A stretch of DNA of 21,732 nt from UBA11612 sp963976395 (GCA_963976395.1 CAXBLG010000055.1:1-21732); one strand, 5' to 3'. Counted from the first letter of the stretch, positions 1 to 7,282 are shown. Translations and numbers: made by a program. The notes: a model not told the origin generated them from the sequence alone.

Positions 1-200
1 AAGCGAACGGTCAAGCGATTCGTACGGTCGCTCAAATCGAGGCTGGCGTAATCCCTCCACCCATCACGCCAAGCGGCACGATGTATCACTATGTCATAAA
101 GGTGGAGAGCAGTTTTACCGGCCACCTCCAGCATCTAGTGAACAACCAGAATGCCGGTGTGATCACCGATATGACGAGCGTCTGCACGCTGACGCCTTAA
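1..200 (+). CDS. 3' end of an unidentified protein (partial)
   Basis: An open frame enters from the left edge (codons in phase with position 3) and stops with TAA at 198-200, giving about 65 residues. The visible tail is polar with a few hydrophobic stretches (YHYVIKVESS, VITDMTSVCTLTP) and has one cysteine near the end. No motif is recognisable and the start lies outside the window. It runs convergently into folA with only 5 bp between the stop codons, which supports it being a real gene end. Function unknown. Confidence 0.45.
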   Translation, partial: ANGQAIRTVAQIEAGVIPPPITPSGTMYHYVIKVESSFTGHLQHLVNNQNAGVITDMTSVCTLTP

Positions 201-205
201 TCTAA

Positions 206-760
206 TCAAGCCGGCGCCCGCAATTCCACAAAGCTAAACTCCGGCTCGTCAGTGTCAGCGCTTTTGTGACGTTTGCGCGAGGTCTCCCGCCATCCCGATA
301 AGTCCAAGTCCATAACGGTATCGCCAGCAAACGTACCATGGACTTCAGTCAAATATATACGATCGGCATGAGCAAGCGCCTGACGGTAAATCTGCGCACC
401 GCCTATGACCATGACCTCATCAGTTCCAGTTCGGTGGGCCTCTTCATAAGCAACGGCCAATGCAGATAGTAGATTTTCAGCTGTCAGCACCCCTACCGCT
501 GTCCAATCTGGATTTCTGGTGACGACAATATTGGTCCGGCGCGGCAGCGGCCGACCAATGGACTCATAAGTTTTCCGGCCCATGACAATCGGCTTACCCA
601 CCGTCAATTTCTTAAAATGCTGTAGATCTGCTGAGATGTGCCAGGGCAATTTTCCGTCCTGCCCGATCACCCCGTTTTCAGCGCGCGCGACAATCATGGA
701 TACGGCGATAGACTGGCCAACCTTGCCGGCGATGTCTGGCTGTTGAAAAACTGCGCTCAT
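206..760 (-). CDS. folA: Dihydrofolate reductase
   Basis: Reduces dihydrofolate to tetrahydrofolate with NADPH in the cytoplasm, closing the cycle that thymidylate synthase (thyA, nearby on the same strand) drives by producing dihydrofolate. The 184-residue protein shows the family's N-terminal strand and loop (AENGVIGQDGKLPW, residues 27-40), the catalytic acid D45 in HISADLQHFK, the cofactor motif MGRKTYESIGRPLP (60-73) and VIGGAQIY (118-125). I chose the ATG at 760 because the next in-frame ATG (697) would cut into the first beta strand (AVSMIVARA). That alternative would give 163 residues, closer to the usual length, so the start is uncertain. The open frame extends upstream to 892 but has no family similarity there. 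No strong ribosome binding site is seen. Confidence 0.96.
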   Translation of the reverse strand: MSAVFQQPDIAGKVGQSIAVSMIVARAENGVIGQDGKLPWHISADLQHFKKLTVGKPIVMGRKTYESIGRPLPRRTNIVVTRNPDWTAVGVLTAENLLSALAVAYEEAHRTGTDEVMVIGGAQIYRQALAHADRIYLTEVHGTFAGDTVMDLDLSGWRETSRKRHKSADTDEPEFSFVELRAPA

Positions 761-808
761 CGTTTTATTACCACTTTGCTCGTGCCTTATAAAACTCAGG
801 AAAATGCC

Positions 809-838
809 CTGACTTCGACGAAAAGCACATGTTACACT
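809..838 (+). promoter_or_regulatory. Possible promoter of the small secreted-protein gene
   Basis: CTGACT (809-814) and TACACT (833-838) are separated by 18 bp. Each matches the housekeeping consensus at four of six positions. It would start transcription near 845 and leave a leader of about 110 nt before the ATG at 956. This is a weak call from pattern only. Confidence 0.25.
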
Positions 839-955
839 ACCCTTACCGCCGCCTGGACACACCTCCTCGCGCGGGCGCTGGCGAGAGCGCATCTGTCGCC
901 CGATCTAACAACGGGCATTTAACAAACTCGGTCAGATTCGCAAGGAGGAAAGACC

Positions 956-1264
956 ATGACGAAGACTACAACGGCGTGCAACCGGATAGCGGCCCTCACA
1001 GTGGCCGCTCTCATGACATCAACAACCGGAGCCTGGGCTGCCGATTCAGTCTGCGGGCCGGCACCCAACCCCCCGACCATCCCCGACGACGGCTCCACGG
1101 CCACCGGCAAACAGATGGAAGACGCTTCGAACGGGCTCGAAGAATATTCAAACGCTTTCGCGGAATTCAATGAGTGCGCGATCAACGAGTACAACGAAAC
1201 ACTTCAAAAGTGGGAAACCGCTCTTGACGCGTATCAAAACAAAGGCAAGAGCCAGGACGAGTAA
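956..1264 (+). CDS. Small secreted acidic protein of unknown function
   Basis: A 102-residue protein with a clear Sec signal peptide: basic start (MTKTTTACNR), hydrophobic core (IAALTVAALM) and a signal peptidase site after AWA or WAA (residues 28-29). The mature part, about 73 residues, is acidic. It begins with a proline-rich segment (CGPAPNPPTIPDDG) followed by a probably helical stretch, and contains two cysteines (C33, C74) that could form a disulfide in the periplasm. The layout (cysteine, Pro-rich PxIPD motif, then an amphipathic helix) recalls small uncharacterised alphaproteobacterial secreted proteins, by memory only. The start is well supported by AAGGAGG at 942-948, 7 nt before the ATG, the best ribosome binding site in this part of the window. 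It is transcribed alone, opposite to folA and thyA, and is followed by its own terminator. Confidence 0.85.
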   Translation: MTKTTTACNRIAALTVAALMTSTTGAWAADSVCGPAPNPPTIPDDGSTATGKQMEDASNGLEEYSNAFAEFNECAINEYNETLQKWETALDAYQNKGKSQDE

Positions 1265-1288
1265 TTTTTCTGTTCGTCTAACGCTTTG

Positions 1289-1326
1289 ATGGCGCTGTCC
1301 GCGAAAACGCGGCAGCGCCATTTTTC
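1289..1326 (+). terminator. Rho-independent terminator after the small secreted-protein gene
   Basis: A 14-bp GC-rich stem with one bulged T (ATGGCGCTGtCCGCG at 1289-1303 against CGCGGCAGCGCCAT at 1308-1321) closes an AAAA loop and runs straight into TTTTTC. It starts 24 bp after the stop codon of the small gene. It lies just beyond the 3' end of the convergent thyA gene, but a T-run follows the stem only on the plus strand. Confidence 0.9.
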
Positions 1327-1329
1327 TAT

Positions 1330-2124
1330 CTAGACCGCAACTTTTGCCGCGATATGCGGATGCGGGTCATAGCCCGAAAGAGTAAAATCGTCGTAAGTAA
1401 ATTTGAATATGTCGGCGACCCGAGGATTAAGCGACATCGTCGGCAATGATTTGGGTGTACGCGCTAGCTGAATATGTGCCTGCTCAAGATGATTAGAATA
1501 TAGATGTGCATCCCCAAGAGTATGAACAAATTCACCGGGCTTCAGGCCGGTCACTTGCGCAACCATAAGGGTCAGCAGCGCATAAGAGGCTATGTTAAAC
1601 GGCACACCGAGAAAAATATCGGCGCTGCGCTGATAGAGCTGGCACGACAAACGACCCTCAGCGACATAGAATTGGAACAGGCAGTGGCACGGCGGCAGGG
1701 CCATATCGTCCACATCAGCCGGGTTCCAAGCCGTGACAATATGGCGGCGGCTATCCGGGTTGGACAGGATGGATCTCACAACATTGGCGATCTGATCGAC
1801 CTTACCGCCTTCTAGCGTAGGCCATGACCGCCACTGGTAACCATAGACCGGCCCCAGGTCGCCATCCTCGTCCGCCCATTCATTCCAAATGGAGACGCCA
1901 TTATCCTTCAGATACCGAATATTGGTGTCACCGGTCAGAAACCACAAAAGCTCGTGCACGATAGATTTTACGTGCAGTTTTTTTGTGGTCAAAAGCGGGA
2001 ATCCCTCCGCTAAATCAAACCGCATCTGGTGACCAAAAACGCTGACCGTTCCAGTTCCTGTACGGTCTGATTTCTTGGCTCCGTTCCTCAAAACGTGATC
2101 GAGAAGGTCTAAATACTGCTGCAT
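1330..2124 (-). CDS. thyA: Thymidylate synthase
   Basis: Makes dTMP from dUMP using methylenetetrahydrofolate, releasing dihydrofolate that FolA recycles. Starting at the ATG at 2124 the protein has 264 residues, the same as E. coli ThyA. The open frame continues 22 codons further upstream, but that extension does not resemble the family. The catalytic cysteine is C146 in LPPCHCLFQFYV. The phosphate and dUMP binding segments are visible: SDRTGTGT (19-26), SCQLYQRSADIFLG with the conserved arginine, and NIASYALL. The C-terminus HIAAKVAV matches the family's closing segment. It lies on the same strand as folA but is separated from it by a gene on the other strand, so the usual thyA-folA operon is interrupted here. 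Confidence 0.98.
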   Translation of the reverse strand: MQQYLDLLDHVLRNGAKKSDRTGTGTVSVFGHQMRFDLAEGFPLLTTKKLHVKSIVHELLWFLTGDTNIRYLKDNGVSIWNEWADEDGDLGPVYGYQWRSWPTLEGGKVDQIANVVRSILSNPDSRRHIVTAWNPADVDDMALPPCHCLFQFYVAEGRLSCQLYQRSADIFLGVPFNIASYALLTLMVAQVTGLKPGEFVHTLGDAHLYSNHLEQAHIQLARTPKSLPTMSLNPRVADIFKFTYDDFTLSGYDPHPHIAAKVAV

Positions 2125-2204
2125 AATTTTTCTTATACCGCCATTCTGCACCCAGCCATAGACCCGGAAAAAACTTAGCAAATCAGCCACATATCCAGAG
2201 GGAG

Positions 2205-2233
2205 TGGCAAAGTTAACCGGTAGGCCTTATATT
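2205..2233 (+). promoter_or_regulatory. Probable ssrA promoter
   Basis: TATATT at 2228-2233 matches the -10 consensus at five of six positions and sits about 7 nt before the first stable hairpin of the tmRNA (GCCGC-GTAA-GCGGC at 2240-2253). A poor -35 candidate, TGGCAA (2205-2210), lies 17 bp upstream. The element faces away from the divergent thyA. Confidence 0.4.
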
Positions 2234-2238
2234 GGGAA

Positions 2239-2530
2239 TGCCGCGTAAGCGGCTATGGCGCTAAACCTGCTGTGAAATAAGTGTAGTGGACCCGGGGGCA
2301 GTGCCCGGCGCCTCCACCAATTCAGCCCGGTGAGGACAGTTGTTCCACCGGGCCCTGCGGGGGCGAAACAGGCTCGACACGCACGGTAAAGACAGTAGTT
2401 GTTCCCGGCATTGTACCACCGTTATCGGGCTAATTTTAAAAGTGCCAACGACAACGTTGCGTACGCCGCTGCTGCATAGTCAGTAAGCGCGGTTCGGGGG
2501 GCACCGGGCAACAGAAGCCCCCCACTTTTC
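2239..2530 (+). ncRNA. ssrA: Two-piece (circularly permuted) tmRNA
   Basis: Rescues ribosomes stalled on broken mRNA and adds a degradation tag. The order is permuted: the acceptor piece comes first and ends in CCTCCACCA (CCA end at 2319). A removed segment (2320-2358) folds into an 8-bp hairpin (2325-2332 with 2346-2353). The coding piece starts at GGGGGCG (2359). The acceptor stem pairs 2359-2365 with 2309-2315 (7 bp, one G-U). The T arm is CCGGG (2292-2296) with CCCGG (2304-2308), closing a 7-nt loop GGCAGTG in place of the usual TTCGANN. A P2-like helix pairs 2267-2273 with 2392-2398. CCCG/CGGG around 2404-2438 fits pseudoknot PK1 just before the tag. The 5' end is inferred from the promoter and first hairpin, the 3' end from the terminal hairpin. 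Both are approximate. Confidence 0.94.
2444..2479 (+). other. ssrA: tmRNA tag reading frame (ANDNVAYAAAA, TAG stop)
   Basis: Reading from the resume codon GCC at 2444, the frame gives A-N-D-N-V-A-Y-A-A-A-A and then TAG (2477-2479). With the alanine carried by tmRNA, the tag would be A-ANDNVAYAAAA. The opening AAND(N) is the part recognised by SspB in studied bacteria, and the small non-polar end is the ClpX signal. Ending in four alanines rather than LAA or VAA is a little unusual. Confidence 0.9.
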
Positions 2531-2531
2531 C
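2496..2531 (+). terminator. 3' hairpin of ssrA, probable terminator
   Basis: GGGGGGC (2496-2502) pairs with GCCCCCC (2517-2523) around a 14-nt loop and is followed by ACTTTTCC. It lies 16 nt after the tag stop codon. The T-run is short, so it may be the mature 3' helix of the coding piece, a terminator, or both. Confidence 0.55.
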
Positions 2532-2699
2532 CTGTCGGCGCGAATCTGTTAAACATGCCTGGGTACCAATATTCACTAGGGACCTAACACGCATTAGCTT
2601 GCTAATAACCGCTGTATCCACGGCTACGCGCGATAAAATACGCGAAGCAAAAAAATACTGGATATCGCCAACGCGGGCATGCTCTGGTTAGATATAGAA

Positions 2700-3281
2700 A
2701 TGGAAATCACATCTCTCAGCTATGAACGTATGGTCGAAAATGCCCTTAGAGGCGTTTTGCATCAGGCGTTGAAAATCACCGAAGCGCAGGGACTGCCTGG
2801 CGCACATCATTTCTATATTACATTCGATACGACGCACCCCGGTGTACAAATGGCTGCTGCCTTGAAGGCGCTTCATCCCAATGAAATGACCATAGTGGTG
2901 CAACACCAATATTGGGATCTGCTGGTGGATGATGAACATTTTGAAATTGCGCTGAGCTTCTCGGGCGTCAATCAGCACCTCTCCATTCCCTTTGAAGCGG
3001 TCACCGCTTTTGCCGATCCTCATGCTAAATTTGGCCTGCAGTTTCATGTGGAGTTCGAAGAAGTGGATGAGGAAGACGAGGACTTCGACGATGACGCGGG
3101 TGATCCCGCCTTGGACGGTCCTGTTCATGTCGATTCTTCCAAGGTTTCTCAACACTTTAAGAACAGCCGGAAGAGCATCGCTTCCACGTCCCGTGGTCAG
3201 GCGCCAGAAGCCGAAAACACCGAGGATAGCGACGACGACGCGGACAATGTTGTTACCCTGGACGCTTTCCGTAAAAAATAG
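2700..3281 (+). CDS. sspB: SspB-family ClpXP adaptor (alpha type)
   Basis: Binds the ssrA tag and hands tagged proteins to the ClpXP protease. The 193-residue product has the folded SspB domain at residues 1-115 (ALRGVL, GLPGAHHFYITFDT, MTIVVQHQYWDL, LSIPFEAVTAFADP, FGLQF). A very acidic linker follows (118-134, mostly D and E), then a polar flexible region, and the conserved C-terminal ClpX-docking tail VVTLDAFRKK (184-193). The ATG at 2700 places the MV-ALRGV segment at the same distance from the start as in alphaproteobacterial relatives. An in-frame ATG at 2679 would add seven residues. Neither start has a strong ribosome binding site. The gene lies 170 bp downstream of ssrA, so the tag and its adaptor are physically linked. 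Confidence 0.93.
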   Translation: MEITSLSYERMVENALRGVLHQALKITEAQGLPGAHHFYITFDTTHPGVQMAAALKALHPNEMTIVVQHQYWDLLVDDEHFEIALSFSGVNQHLSIPFEAVTAFADPHAKFGLQFHVEFEEVDEEDEDFDDDAGDPALDGPVHVDSSKVSQHFKNSRKSIASTSRGQAPEAENTEDSDDDADNVVTLDAFRKK

Positions 3282-3389
3282 CACCTCTCCAGTCGACGCG
3301 GCACCACCACCCCAAATACTCTCGCCGTATTAGGCTTATTTGGACTATTCTCCCGCCACACCTTTAAACCTTAAGAACGGAAGCCACAC

Positions 3390-5000
3390 ATGCTGGACGC
3401 CGCCTTTGCCGATATGTTTCCTCTCGCCCACGACACAACGCCATACCGCAAACTCTCAAGCGACGGCGTTGCTGTAGAAACATTTAAAGGCAGCGACATT
3501 GTCACCGTGGCGCCAGGCGCCATTACCAAATTAACCGCTGAAGCCTTCCGCGATGTCTCGCACCTGCTACGACCCGGACACCTGAAACAGCTGCGCTCGA
3601 TTCTCGATGACACCGAGGCCTCGCCCAACGACCGATTCGTCGCGCTCGAACTCATGAAAAACGCCAATATCGCCGCCGGCGGCGTGTTGCCCATGTGCCA
3701 AGACACAGGCACCGCCATAGTCATGGGAAAAAAGGGGCAACAGATATGGGTCGACGGCAACGACGCCCAAGCCATCAGCCAGGGGGTGGCCAACGCCTAC
3801 ACAAAGCTCAATCTGCGCTATTCGCAACTCTCGGCCACCACTTTGTTCGAGGAAAAAAACACGGGCAATAATCTGCCCGCTCAAATCGACCTCTTTGCTG
3901 TTCCGGGTGATACGTACAAATTCATGTTCATGGCCAAGGGCGGCGGTTCGGCCAATAAGAGCTTCTTGTTTCAAAAAACCAAGGCCGTCTTGAATCCAGC
4001 GGGTTTGAAAAAATTCCTTGAGGAAGAAGTCAGCGCGCTGGGCACATCGGCCTGCCCGCCCTATCACCTCGCCATCGTTATCGGCGGCACATCTGCTGAG
4101 TTGACCATGAAAACCGTTAAGCTGGCCTCGGCCCGCTACTTGGACGGCCTGCCGACCAAGGGCGGGGCTCACGGCCAGGCTTTCCGCGATCTTGAAATGG
4201 AGCGCGAAGTGCTGGAGATGACCCGCACCATCGGCATCGGCGCGCAATTCGGCGGTAAATATTATTGTCACGACGTCCGTGTGATCCGCCTGCCTCGACA
4301 CGGCGCGTCATGCCCGGTCGGCATCGGTGTGTCATGCTCCGCCGACCGTCAGGTTCTGGGCAAGATCACTCGTGACGGAGTGTTTCTCGAACAGCTCGAA
4401 GCCAACCCTGCACAGTATTTGCCGGAAATTCGAGAAGGCAAGCTGTCCAGCGATGTGGTCAAGATTGATCTCACCAAACCGATGGATGAAATCCGCAAGA
4501 CCCTTAGCCAGTATCCAATTAAGACTCGGGTGTCCCTCACCGGCCCCATGGTGGTCGCACGCGATATTGCCCATGCCAAACTAAAAGAACGCATCGACAG
4601 CGGCCAGGGCCTGCCCGACTACATCAAACAACATCCGGTGTATTACGCGGGTCCGGCTAAAACACCCGAAGGCTATGCATCGGGCTCTTTTGGACCGACG
4701 ACGGCGGGACGTATGGATTCCTATGTTGAAGAATTTCAGGCCAACGGCGGATCGATGATCATGCTGGCCAAGGGCAACCGCTCTAAAGCCGTTACCGACG
4801 CGTGCAAAACCCACGGCGGATTTTACCTCGGCTCCATCGGCGGCGCAGCAGCCATGCTGGCGCAAAACTCCATTAAGAAGGTCGAAGTTCTGGAATACGA
4901 AGAGCTTGGCATGGAAGCCGTCTGGCGCATCGAGGTCGAAGACTTCCCCGCCTTCATCGTGGTCGACGACAAAGGGAACGATTTCTTCAAGCAGTTGTAA
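3390..5000 (+). CDS. fumA: Class I fumarate hydratase (4Fe-4S type)
   Basis: Interconverts fumarate and malate in the TCA cycle through an oxygen-sensitive 4Fe-4S cluster. The 536-residue single chain is the FumA/FumB form, about the usual length, with the alpha domain N-terminal and the beta domain C-terminal. Three cysteines in conserved contexts would hold the cluster: C103 (LPMCQDTGT), C222 (GTSACPPYH) and C308 (HGASCPVG). Other family blocks are TGNNLPAQID (158-167), KGGGSANKSF (183-192), GIGAQFGG (282-289) and, near the end, GSFGPTTAGRMDSYV. The ribosome binding site is modest (GGAAG about 8 nt before the ATG). It leads a closely spaced plus-strand group that also encodes the iron-free class II fumarase. 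The symbol follows E. coli usage. Confidence 0.96.
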   Translation: MLDAAFADMFPLAHDTTPYRKLSSDGVAVETFKGSDIVTVAPGAITKLTAEAFRDVSHLLRPGHLKQLRSILDDTEASPNDRFVALELMKNANIAAGGVLPMCQDTGTAIVMGKKGQQIWVDGNDAQAISQGVANAYTKLNLRYSQLSATTLFEEKNTGNNLPAQIDLFAVPGDTYKFMFMAKGGGSANKSFLFQKTKAVLNPAGLKKFLEEEVSALGTSACPPYHLAIVIGGTSAELTMKTVKLASARYLDGLPTKGGAHGQAFRDLEMEREVLEMTRTIGIGAQFGGKYYCHDVRVIRLPRHGASCPVGIGVSCSADRQVLGKITRDGVFLEQLEANPAQYLPEIREGKLSSDVVKIDLTKPMDEIRKTLSQYPIKTRVSLTGPMVVARDIAHAKLKERIDSGQGLPDYIKQHPVYYAGPAKTPEGYASGSFGPTTAGRMDSYVEEFQANGGSMIMLAKGNRSKAVTDACKTHGGFYLGSIGGAAAMLAQNSIKKVEVLEYEELGMEAVWRIEVEDFPAFIVVDDKGNDFFKQL

Positions 5001-5021
5001 CCCCGCGCCCACGCGGCAAAG

Positions 5022-5648
5022 ATGACCTCGCCTCCCTCCCTGCTCTGGAACGGCCCCAAGCACGCCCCCCTCACGGTCGCGCTGGCCCACGGCGCAGGTG
5101 CTCCTATGGACACCTCCTTTATGGATTTTTTCGCAGAGGGATTGGGCCAACGCGGCTACCGGGTTGCGCGGTTTGAGTTTCCTTATATGGCAAAGCGGCG
5201 AGAATCCGGCGGACGTCGCCCACCTGATCGTCAACCGGTTCTGCTCGAAACGTGGCAAACCGTTATCGCAAAGATTGACGACGAGAACTTGGTGATCGGC
5301 GGCAAATCTATGGGCGGACGGATGGCGACTATGATGGCCGACGAAGCCGGAGTGAGCGGCCTGCTCTGCCTCGGATACCCGTTCTACGGCGCGGGCCGCG
5401 CCGACAAACCGCGCACGGCCCATCTGGAAGCCCTAAAAACGCCCACTCTCATCTGCCAGGGCACGCGCGATCCCATGGGCAACCGCGAAACCGTCTCCGG
5501 ACTCAAACTATCGAAATGCCTTGAAATCCATTGGGCCGAGGACGGGGATCACGACTTGAAGCCCCGCAAAGCGTCGGGGCGCACCCATGAGCAAAATTTG
5601 ACCGGCGCTCTTGACGCAGCCGCCGCATTCCTCTCAGCCTTACGCTGA
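5022..5648 (+). CDS. Small alpha/beta hydrolase (KANL3/Tex30-like)
   Basis: A 208-residue cytoplasmic alpha/beta hydrolase; the substrate is unknown. The oxyanion-side motif is LAHGAGAPMD (21-30), the nucleophile elbow is GKSMGG with S96, and the likely acid and histidine are D150 (GTRDPMG) and H177 (DGDHDLKP). This set resembles the compact KANL3/Tex30-like or dienelactone-hydrolase-like group, which has no lid domain. There is no signal peptide. It sits 21 bp after fumA and 13 bp before fumC, so it is probably cotranscribed with both, but nothing in the sequence ties it to fumarate metabolism. The start is chosen by length and spacing; the ribosome binding site is weak. Confidence 0.88.
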   Translation: MTSPPSLLWNGPKHAPLTVALAHGAGAPMDTSFMDFFAEGLGQRGYRVARFEFPYMAKRRESGGRRPPDRQPVLLETWQTVIAKIDDENLVIGGKSMGGRMATMMADEAGVSGLLCLGYPFYGAGRADKPRTAHLEALKTPTLICQGTRDPMGNRETVSGLKLSKCLEIHWAEDGDHDLKPRKASGRTHEQNLTGALDAAAAFLSALR

Positions 5649-5661
5649 AAGCGAGGGTCAT

Positions 5662-7050
5662 ATGTCCACCCGTACAGAATCCGACAGCCTGGGCGCCGTC
5701 GAAGTTCCCGCCACTCACTACTGGGGCGCGCAAACCCAGCGCAGCCTAGAGAACTTCAAAATCGGCAGCGAGCGCATGCCCGCGCCGCTTATTCATGCGT
5801 TCGGTCTTCAGAAAAAAGCGGCGGCCCTCGCCAATAAATCTCTCGGTGAAATTCCCGCCGATTTGGTCGATGTCATCGCCCGCGCTGCCGAAGAAGTCGC
5901 GGACGGCAGATTAGACGACGAATTTCCGCTGGTGGTCTGGCAGACCGGCTCGGGCACCCAGACCAACATGAACGCCAATGAAGTCATCGCCGGGCGCGCG
6001 AACGAGCTGTTGACCGGCAATAAAGGGGGCAAAGCGCCGGTCCATCCCAACGACCACGTCAATCGCGGCCAGTCGTCCAACGACAGCTTTCCAACGGTCA
6101 TGCATATCGCCGTGGCCATGGACATTGCAAACCGCCTTATGCCCGCGCTCGATCAACTCCAGGCGACCCTCGAAAACCGCGCGGATGCATTCGCCGATAT
6201 TGTCAAAATCGGCCGTACACACTTGCAGGATGCGACACCGCTGACCCTCGGCCAGGAGTTTTCCGGCTATGCGGCGCAAGCCGGCTTTGCCCTGGACCGC
6301 ATCAAGACAACCCTGCCCCGGCTGCACCGTCTCGCCCAGGGCGGCACCGCCGTCGGCACCGGCCTGAATACAAAAAAAGATTTCGCGGCGAAGTTCTGTG
6401 AACATCTGCGCGAGATGACCGGGCTGCCCTTCTGGCCCGCAGCGAATTTCTTCGAAGGTTTAGCGAGCCACGACGCCATGGTGGAATGTTCCGGCGCGCT
6501 CAATACCATTGCCGTATCGCTTATGAAAATTGCCAACGACATACGCTTGCTGGCTTCGGGTCCACGGTCGGGATTGGGCGAGTTGATCTTGCCCGCCAAT
6601 GAGCCCGGCTCGTCCATCATGCCCGGCAAAGTGAATCCCACGCAAGCCGAGGCGCTCACCATGGTCTGCGCGCAAGTGATGGGCAATCATACAACCGTGA
6701 GCGTGGCGGGATCGCACGGGCACCTGGAACTCAACGTCTTCAAACCGGTTATCGCCTACAACGTTCTGCAATCTGTCCGCTTGCTCGCCGACGCGGCCAA
6801 CAGTTTTGTTGTGAATTGCTTGCGGGGCCTTCAAGCCAACGAGACCGTGATTGCCCGCCATATGGAAAATTCTCTTATGCTGGTCACGGCCCTTGCGCCG
6901 CATATCGGCTACGACAAATCTGCGGAGATCGCCAAAAAAGCGCATGCGGAGGGATTAACTTTGAAGGACGCGGCGACAAAGTCCGGTTACGTCACAGCGG
7001 AACAATTCGACGCATGGATTAAGCCCGCAGATATGACTCACCCGTCCTAG
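5662..7050 (+). CDS. fumC: Class II fumarate hydratase
   Basis: The iron-independent, oxygen- and heat-stable fumarase. The 462-residue protein (E. coli FumC has 467) carries the superfamily signature GSSIMPGKVNPTQ, with the catalytic serine at 317-318 on the mobile loop. The partner histidine is H187 in IGRTHLQDATP. Substrate-binding blocks TGSGTQTNMNANEV (95-108) and GQSSNDSFPT (136-145) are intact. I start at the ATG at 5662, preceded by GAGGG at 5653-5657; the open frame begins earlier (5611), but those residues overlap the hydrolase gene and are unlike the family. It shares no ancestry with the class I enzyme two genes upstream, so the pair is functional redundancy rather than a duplication. 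Confidence 0.98.
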   Translation: MSTRTESDSLGAVEVPATHYWGAQTQRSLENFKIGSERMPAPLIHAFGLQKKAAALANKSLGEIPADLVDVIARAAEEVADGRLDDEFPLVVWQTGSGTQTNMNANEVIAGRANELLTGNKGGKAPVHPNDHVNRGQSSNDSFPTVMHIAVAMDIANRLMPALDQLQATLENRADAFADIVKIGRTHLQDATPLTLGQEFSGYAAQAGFALDRIKTTLPRLHRLAQGGTAVGTGLNTKKDFAAKFCEHLREMTGLPFWPAANFFEGLASHDAMVECSGALNTIAVSLMKIANDIRLLASGPRSGLGELILPANEPGSSIMPGKVNPTQAEALTMVCAQVMGNHTTVSVAGSHGHLELNVFKPVIAYNVLQSVRLLADAANSFVVNCLRGLQANETVIARHMENSLMLVTALAPHIGYDKSAEIAKKAHAEGLTLKDAATKSGYVTAEQFDAWIKPADMTHPS

Positions 7051-7066
7051 TGCACCGCGATCAAGT

Positions 7067-7282
7067 ATGACTGAAGGCATCCGCAAACGGTCGGTCGATA
7101 TCGCGGGTCACCGCACCAGCGTTTCCGTCGAGGAACCGTTTTGGGAGGCGCTGCAAGATATCGCCGCACGTAAAGAAATATCGGTAAGCGAGCTGATCGC
7201 CGAGATCGACCGGACCCGCGACGGCAACCTGTCCAGCGCCATACGTCTTTATGTGCTGAAAGACTTGCAGAGCCGCGCTTAG
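7067..7282 (+). CDS. Ribbon-helix-helix domain protein
   Basis: A 71-residue basic protein with the pattern of a small alphaproteobacterial ribbon-helix-helix family (RHH_4-like). A short beta strand (GHRTSVSVEE, residues 14-23) is followed by helix 1 (PFWEALQDIAARKEI), a turn with SVSELIAEID, and a last helix (LSSAIRLYVLKDLQSR). Such proteins are expected to dimerise and bind DNA through the strand, but no target can be named. The gene follows fumC by 16 bp and has no good ribosome binding site, so it is probably translated from the fumarase transcript. Its TAG stop (7280-7282) overlaps the TAA stop of the convergent asmA-like gene (7279-7281). Confidence 0.88.
   Translation: MTEGIRKRSVDIAGHRTSVSVEEPFWEALQDIAARKEISVSELIAEIDRTRDGNLSSAIRLYVLKDLQSRA

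Noticed and set aside
2436..2621. Minus-strand open frame across ssrA
   Set aside because: It lies over the tmRNA tag region and terminal hairpin; the RNA gene explains the sequence.
3390..7050. Fumarase pair as a gene duplication
   Set aside because: Class I and class II enzymes have unrelated folds and motifs, so this is not a duplication.
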